This document shows positions 43,596 through 46,695 of a stretch of DNA of 46,695 nucleotides, piece after piece. The notes beneath the pieces are model-generated. The model saw only the letters and a program-made list of their open reading frames with translations, was not told where the DNA came from and made no database searches. The stretch is from a virus: positions 1 to 46,695 of IMG/VR virus record IMGVR_UViG_3300010885_042555; one strand, 5' to 3'. The stretch's first letter is position 1. Every line of letters begins with the position of its first letter. The position numbers and the translations under genes are program-made.

Positions 43596-44240
43596 ATGGA
43601 TCATCGCACTAAAGTTATTAAAAAACATTTAAACGCTGTCGCAAAACAAGTGGTTGTTCCGCCAACACGTATGCGAGCTGATGACCCTAATATGCCTCTT
43701 GAAACACTTGAAAGCTATAACTCAACACCACCGCAACCATCACAATGGCAATTTGATATACAAAAATTTGTATGGGAGTTTTATAACGGCGGCTATAGAG
43801 TCAGAGCTTATCTTATAAGGTGGATGATTAGCATAGGAATTCCAAAAACATTGGCTGAAAGATTAGTTGTAAATTTAACTTTAACTTTAGACCTAGTTTG
43901 GGAGCTTGGTTATTGGATTATGTATCCTGAGACCACAAATTTACCAGAGGAAATATGGAGTGTTTTTGTTGGGGAATTAATAAGTATGATAAATCCAGGA
44001 CCTCCAAACGACATTGATGATGCCATATGGAGTGTATTTAATTATTTTAAAAATAAGGGAGTGTTTTTCCTTGGGGATGTTTTCTCTGCATATAAGAGAG
44101 GTTGGACATTCGCCCAAATAATAGCTTGGTTAAAATTCTTAATGGAAAACAATTCAGATTATCAATATTATTGGCCAGATACTCCACAAGAGGCACAAGA
44201 AACAATAGATCTCTATAGAGATCTAGAACCAGGTAAATAA
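43596..44240 (+). CDS. Hypothetical protein
   Basis: The 214-residue protein is helical and rich in Trp and Tyr (WQFDIQKFVWEFYNGGYRVRAYLIRWM, LDLVWELGYWIMYPE, AQIIAWLKFLM). The basic N-terminus MDHRTKVIKKHLNAVAKQ is short. Several segments are hydrophobic enough to be membrane-associated, but charged residues interrupt most. No family is recognised. The stop overlaps the next ATG (TAATG). Confidence 0.5.
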   Translation: MDHRTKVIKKHLNAVAKQVVVPPTRMRADDPNMPLETLESYNSTPPQPSQWQFDIQKFVWEFYNGGYRVRAYLIRWMISIGIPKTLAERLVVNLTLTLDLVWELGYWIMYPETTNLPEEIWSVFVGELISMINPGPPNDIDDAIWSVFNYFKNKGVFFLGDVFSAYKRGWTFAQIIAWLKFLMENNSDYQYYWPDTPQEAQETIDLYRDLEPGK

Positions 44241-44866
44241 TGTCCATAGAAAGATCAATACAAAAATTGTTAGCTGTGGTTGGACCACCAACTGTGAACA
44301 CAAACTGCGATAAATTATTTAATGGTGATGAAAGAAAACCATATGTCAAATCTACAGATATTTGTGATGCTGTACGACAATCGTACCCATTACCAACATT
44401 CAAAGAGTGTACAAAGTTAAAACAAAATAACACTAAAAAGTGTACAGATAATGATATATTTAGAGGTACAGATGGTTGGCAGAACGCCGTTGTGATGACC
44501 CCAGTTAAAGTAACACGATTATGTGAAAAATATGCACAAAGCATTTTAGCCGCAACCAACACAGCGGTTCTAACAGATGCTCAAAAAACGCAAATACTTC
44601 AGAATGCTAAATGCGGTTGCTATGACTTTGCACTTTACACTCAAGCGGCTGGGAACAACAATAGACCAACATCTCCAACTATAGGAAGTACCCAAGATCC
44701 TTTGGGAGTTTTATATCCTGGACAAGTTGATAAGCAAATCATTCTTGCCTTTTATAAGGGATGTTCGATATCTCAAATATATGAAATGTGCAAAACAAAA
44801 GATGAGATCTTAGCTGCAAAAAATTTGGCCTGCGGTCTTCCAAATCCCAACCCATCGCCACAATAA
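44240..44866 (+). CDS. Cys-rich hypothetical protein
   Basis: The 208-residue protein contains ten cysteines (for example NTNCDKL, DICDAVRQ, KECTK, KKCTD, KCGC, KGCSI, EMCKT, LACGL) spread along the chain. No signal peptide is seen, so disulfides would form only in the virion or after lysis. The spread does not match a zinc finger. The N-terminal part may be helical (SIQKLLAVVGPP). It is coupled to the previous gene. Function unknown; a virion-associated protein is possible. Confidence 0.5.
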   Translation: MSIERSIQKLLAVVGPPTVNTNCDKLFNGDERKPYVKSTDICDAVRQSYPLPTFKECTKLKQNNTKKCTDNDIFRGTDGWQNAVVMTPVKVTRLCEKYAQSILAATNTAVLTDAQKTQILQNAKCGCYDFALYTQAAGNNNRPTSPTIGSTQDPLGVLYPGQVDKQIILAFYKGCSISQIYEMCKTKDEILAAKNLACGLPNPNPSPQ

Positions 44867-44869
44867 TAA

Positions 44870-45508
44870 CTAGTTACTAACCGATATAATACTTTTTTCA
44901 ATGTCAGCTGGCACTTTGTTAAACCTTCCCTTCAAGGAGGGTTTAATTTTTGATAGAACTATTTTGTTCTTTTCAATTGAGGCCCCATACCACTTTCCAG
45001 TTTTACAAAGCAGCAAATATTTATAAAGTATTGCAGCTGCCTCTTTTTTATATTGATTTATGTCAATTGGAAGATTAAAATCTTTTATTGTCTTTATTGT
45101 GCGTCTTTCGCAATTAAGTTCGCACATTATAGTTTTGCGGGTGTAAATCTGCCGCAGTCTTTTATTATAGTTTGCTTTTCCTGACTCTAGCATGGAAAGG
45201 TGGTAGTACGAATCACCACCGTTTCGCATGCTAGTGTCTTTATATGTTTTATCGCCTTCTATCCATTGCATCATGTGGGAGTATTCGTGGGCCAATACAG
45301 ACACCCATTCAATTTTAGTTTTTCCACCAGAAGCAACAACTAAAAGCTTTCTTTTATTATCGTCATAAAAATATCCAGAGCACAGAGATGTCTCTCCTGG
45401 GCCTCGGACATTTTTTGATTTACTTATTTTTAATTTTACGCCGTGCTTTCTAGCAACAGCTTTAACGTGTTTGATGAAGCGAGCGATGTTTTGATCTGCC
45501 TCTCTCAC
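44870..45508 (-). CDS. Zincin-like metalloprotease / putative peptidase
   Basis: The 212-residue protein contains the zinc protease motif LAHEYSHMMQW (H74, E75, H78) in the expected helix. The preceding strand is KLLVVASGGKTKIEW. A third ligand may be in CELNCERRTI downstream, as in gluzincin-type enzymes. No signal peptide is visible. Its GTG start at 45508 is fixed by a perfect box 5 nt upstream. The role, for example virion maturation or defence, cannot be told from sequence. It is transcribed convergently to the 43596-44866 genes and divergently from the fibre. Confidence 0.7.
   Translation of the reverse strand: MREADQNIARFIKHVKAVARKHGVKLKISKSKNVRGPGETSLCSGYFYDDNKRKLLVVASGGKTKIEWVSVLAHEYSHMMQWIEGDKTYKDTSMRNGGDSYYHLSMLESGKANYNKRLRQIYTRKTIMCELNCERRTIKTIKDFNLPIDINQYKKEAAAILYKYLLLCKTGKWYGASIEKNKIVLSKIKPSLKGRFNKVPADIEKSIISVSN
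44921..44951 (+). terminator. Plus-strand terminator inside the convergent gene
   Basis: AAACCTTCC and GGAGGGTTT can pair (one T-G wobble) around a 5-nt loop and are followed by AATTTTT. Read on the plus strand it would stop transcripts of the 43596-44866 genes; it lies within the 3' end of the minus-strand zincin gene. Confidence 0.55.
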
Positions 45509-45513
45509 ATCCT

Positions 45514-45522
45514 ATAATACAC
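45514..45522 (-). promoter_or_regulatory. Late-type promoter box (leaderless) for the zincin gene
   Basis: On the minus strand GTGTATTAT is followed after 5 nt by GTG 45508. It is a full match with the standard leaderless spacing. Confidence 0.65.
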
Positions 45523-45580
45523 TTGTGTGAAAGTGCACCAAGTTTAAAACTCCACATACTTAAAGTTTCTTTTCTAGAAG

Positions 45581-45589
45581 GTGTATTAA
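45581..45589 (+). promoter_or_regulatory. Late-type promoter box (leaderless) for the tail fibre gene
   Basis: GTGTATTAA is followed after 7 nt by ATG 45597, again without Shine-Dalgarno. With the minus-strand box at 45514 it forms a divergent promoter region of about 60 nt. Confidence 0.55.
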
Positions 45590-45596
45590 AACTAGC

Positions 45597-46695
45597 ATGA
45601 CAAAGATCAAGATAAAAAACTCCACAACAGCATCTGGAGTGCCAATAAGCGGAAGTTTATTACAGGGTGAGCTAGCAATAAATATCACAGATAAACTGCT
45701 TTTTGTTGGAAACGCAGCTGGAAATCCAATCCAAGTAGGTGGCGCTTTTACTTCAGCAGCCACTGGGAGTATAAGTGGCATTTCAATTAATTCATCTTCT
45801 ACACCAGCTGTTCTTGGTCTTCAGACAAATGTTTTTGTGAGTGGAGCTTTGCATGTTAGTGGTGTGATAGCACAATCACCAGCTTCTCTTAACCTGTATG
45901 CTTCAGAAGACCCCGTAACAAATCTGAGTCGTATGATTAATATGAAATCGTACGGGAACAATTATGGTGAAATAAATGTTACCGATGGGGGTGTTTTAAG
46001 TCTTTCGAGCACGTCAAATATAATAGAGCTTCGCCCATCGGGTGTTTCTACTGTACAGTTAGACAGCTCAGCAAGCACAGGATATATATTTCTAACACCA
46101 ACCAATATTTATATAGGGGGATCGTCTGCTGTTACAACATTACCTGGTGGAATTATTTCTACCACCACCACAAGTGGTATCTTGTTTAACGATACAGCTC
46201 TGCGTGTAAACATTGGTGGTGGAGCAAGTGGTGTACAGATCGGTCACCCCACTGGCACCGTTGTGATGGGTAACATCGCGGTGAACAGCGGAACCATTTC
46301 AACAACCGCTTTGGCTGGTGATATATTTAACGCTGCAGCGGTAAGAATAAACATGGGCGCTGCCGCAAGCGGTGTTAAAATAGGACACGCAACAGGCGTA
46401 GTGGTTGTTGGTGACATTGCCGTAAACAACGGAGCAATTACTACCACGGCGGCTACTGCAACGCTGTTTAATGCTACAGCTTCTCGCGTAAACATCGGCG
46501 CTGGCGCAAGCGGTGTACAGATTGGTCACCCAACTGGAACAGTTGTGATGGGAAACATTAGTGCTACTGGATATGTTTCTGCGGCGAGTGGATATCGTCT
46601 CACATCTAGTGCTGTAAATACACAGACTGGAACTACTTATACGCTTCTTTCTACTGATGATGGAAGAATAATTACAATGAATAATGGATCTAGTA
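45597..46695 (+). CDS. Tail fibre-like protein (3' truncated by the window edge)
   Basis: The frame is open from ATG 45597 to the end of the window (366 codons) without a stop. The N-terminus (NSTTASGVPISGSLLQGELA, NITDKLLFVGNAAGNPI) is the QGELAIN-type motif common in phage tail fibre and structural proteins. Residues about 196-321 contain three copies of a 47-residue repeat around RVNIGxGASGVQIGHPTG and VVMGNI (separate entry). These suggest a beta-helical or fibre shaft. From about residue 330 the motif GYRLTSSAVNTQTGTTYTLL may begin the next shaft or tip domain. It has its own leaderless promoter box. Receptor binding is inferred. Confidence 0.75.
   Translation, partial: MTKIKIKNSTTASGVPISGSLLQGELAINITDKLLFVGNAAGNPIQVGGAFTSAATGSISGISINSSSTPAVLGLQTNVFVSGALHVSGVIAQSPASLNLYASEDPVTNLSRMINMKSYGNNYGEINVTDGGVLSLSSTSNIIELRPSGVSTVQLDSSASTGYIFLTPTNIYIGGSSAVTTLPGGIISTTTTSGILFNDTALRVNIGGGASGVQIGHPTGTVVMGNIAVNSGTISTTALAGDIFNAAAVRINMGAAASGVKIGHATGVVVVGDIAVNNGAITTTAATATLFNATASRVNIGAGASGVQIGHPTGTVVMGNISATGYVSAASGYRLTSSAVNTQTGTTYTLLSTDDGRIITMNNGSS
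46182..46559 (+). repeat. Three tandem 141-bp (47-residue) repeats in the fibre gene
   Basis: Copies start at 46182, 46323 and 46464 (the third is partial, to about 46559). Each encodes F-N-x(2)-A, then R-V/I-N-I/M-G, A-S-G-V-Q/K-I-G-H, then V-V-M/V-G-N/D-I. Copies 1 and 3 are the most similar; copy 2 differs more (VKIGHATG, VVGDI). Confidence 0.85.

Noticed and set aside
17227-44037. GTGTAT hexamers at 17227, 26859 and 44032
   Set aside because: They lie within genes and are not followed by a suitable start codon (17227 only by an in-frame Met of the same gene), so they are consistent with chance occurrences in AT-rich DNA.
1-46695. tRNA genes, CRISPR arrays, insertion sequences, integrase or attachment site
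   Set aside because: No cloverleaf-like GTTCGA arms in intergenic DNA, no spaced direct repeats outside the fibre repeats, and no transposase or integrase motifs were seen.

Overview
The window is a piece of a tailed double-stranded DNA phage genome (class Caudoviricetes). It is AT-rich and densely coded, with about 50 genes, no host genes, and no tRNA, IS element or CRISPR array that I could see. The large terminase, portal, HK97-type capsid protein, tail tube protein and an 1832-residue tape measure, with no recognisable sheath gene, suggest a long, probably non-contractile tail (siphovirus-like). The host cannot be named. GTG starts and leaderless-looking transcripts would fit an actinobacterial host, but that is an inference.

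Layout. (1) 1-4032: a truncated unknown gene, GDP-mannose 4,6-dehydratase, HNH nuclease, ERCC4-type nuclease and terminase large subunit. (2) 4032-7704: portal, a holin-like membrane protein, a small lipoprotein, a two-gene minus-strand island (6481-7318) and a DUF5856-like protein. (3) 7777-16268: prohead protease with a nested in-frame scaffold, decoration protein, major capsid protein, head-tail connector genes and tail tube. (4) 16333-33482: tail assembly proteins, tape measure, tail tip and fibre-like proteins including a tandem duplicate pair, then an XhlA-like membrane protein. (5) 33486-43562, minus strand: one long, tightly overlapped operon. It runs from a DnaQ-like exonuclease, a C-terminal half of a DnaE-type polymerase and SSB, through a glycosyltransferase cassette, to a conserved putative recombination protein and a small putative ssDNA-binding protein. 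(6) 43596-46695: two unknown plus-strand genes, a minus-strand zincin-like protein, and the start of a repeat-containing tail fibre gene that runs off the window.

The most striking signal is a recurrent promoter-like box, GTGTATnnT (TATAAT-like, without an obvious -35 element). It lies directly before about twenty start codons on both strands. It occurs in two configurations. In one, the hexamer ends 5-7 nt before the start codon (exactly 5 nt in eight cases) and there is no Shine-Dalgarno, so the transcripts should be leaderless. In the other, the start codon is 14-23 nt downstream of the hexamer with a good Shine-Dalgarno in between. The box fixes several start codons, shows three divergent promoter pairs, and precedes an internal start that yields a nested scaffold protein.

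How it fits together: the plus-strand genes build the virion in several short transcription units, some closed by rho-independent terminators. The minus-strand operon replicates the DNA and probably modifies glycans. The plus-strand GDP-mannose dehydratase may supply a sugar nucleotide to those glycosyltransferases. No endolysin is visible here, so lysis genes must lie partly elsewhere.
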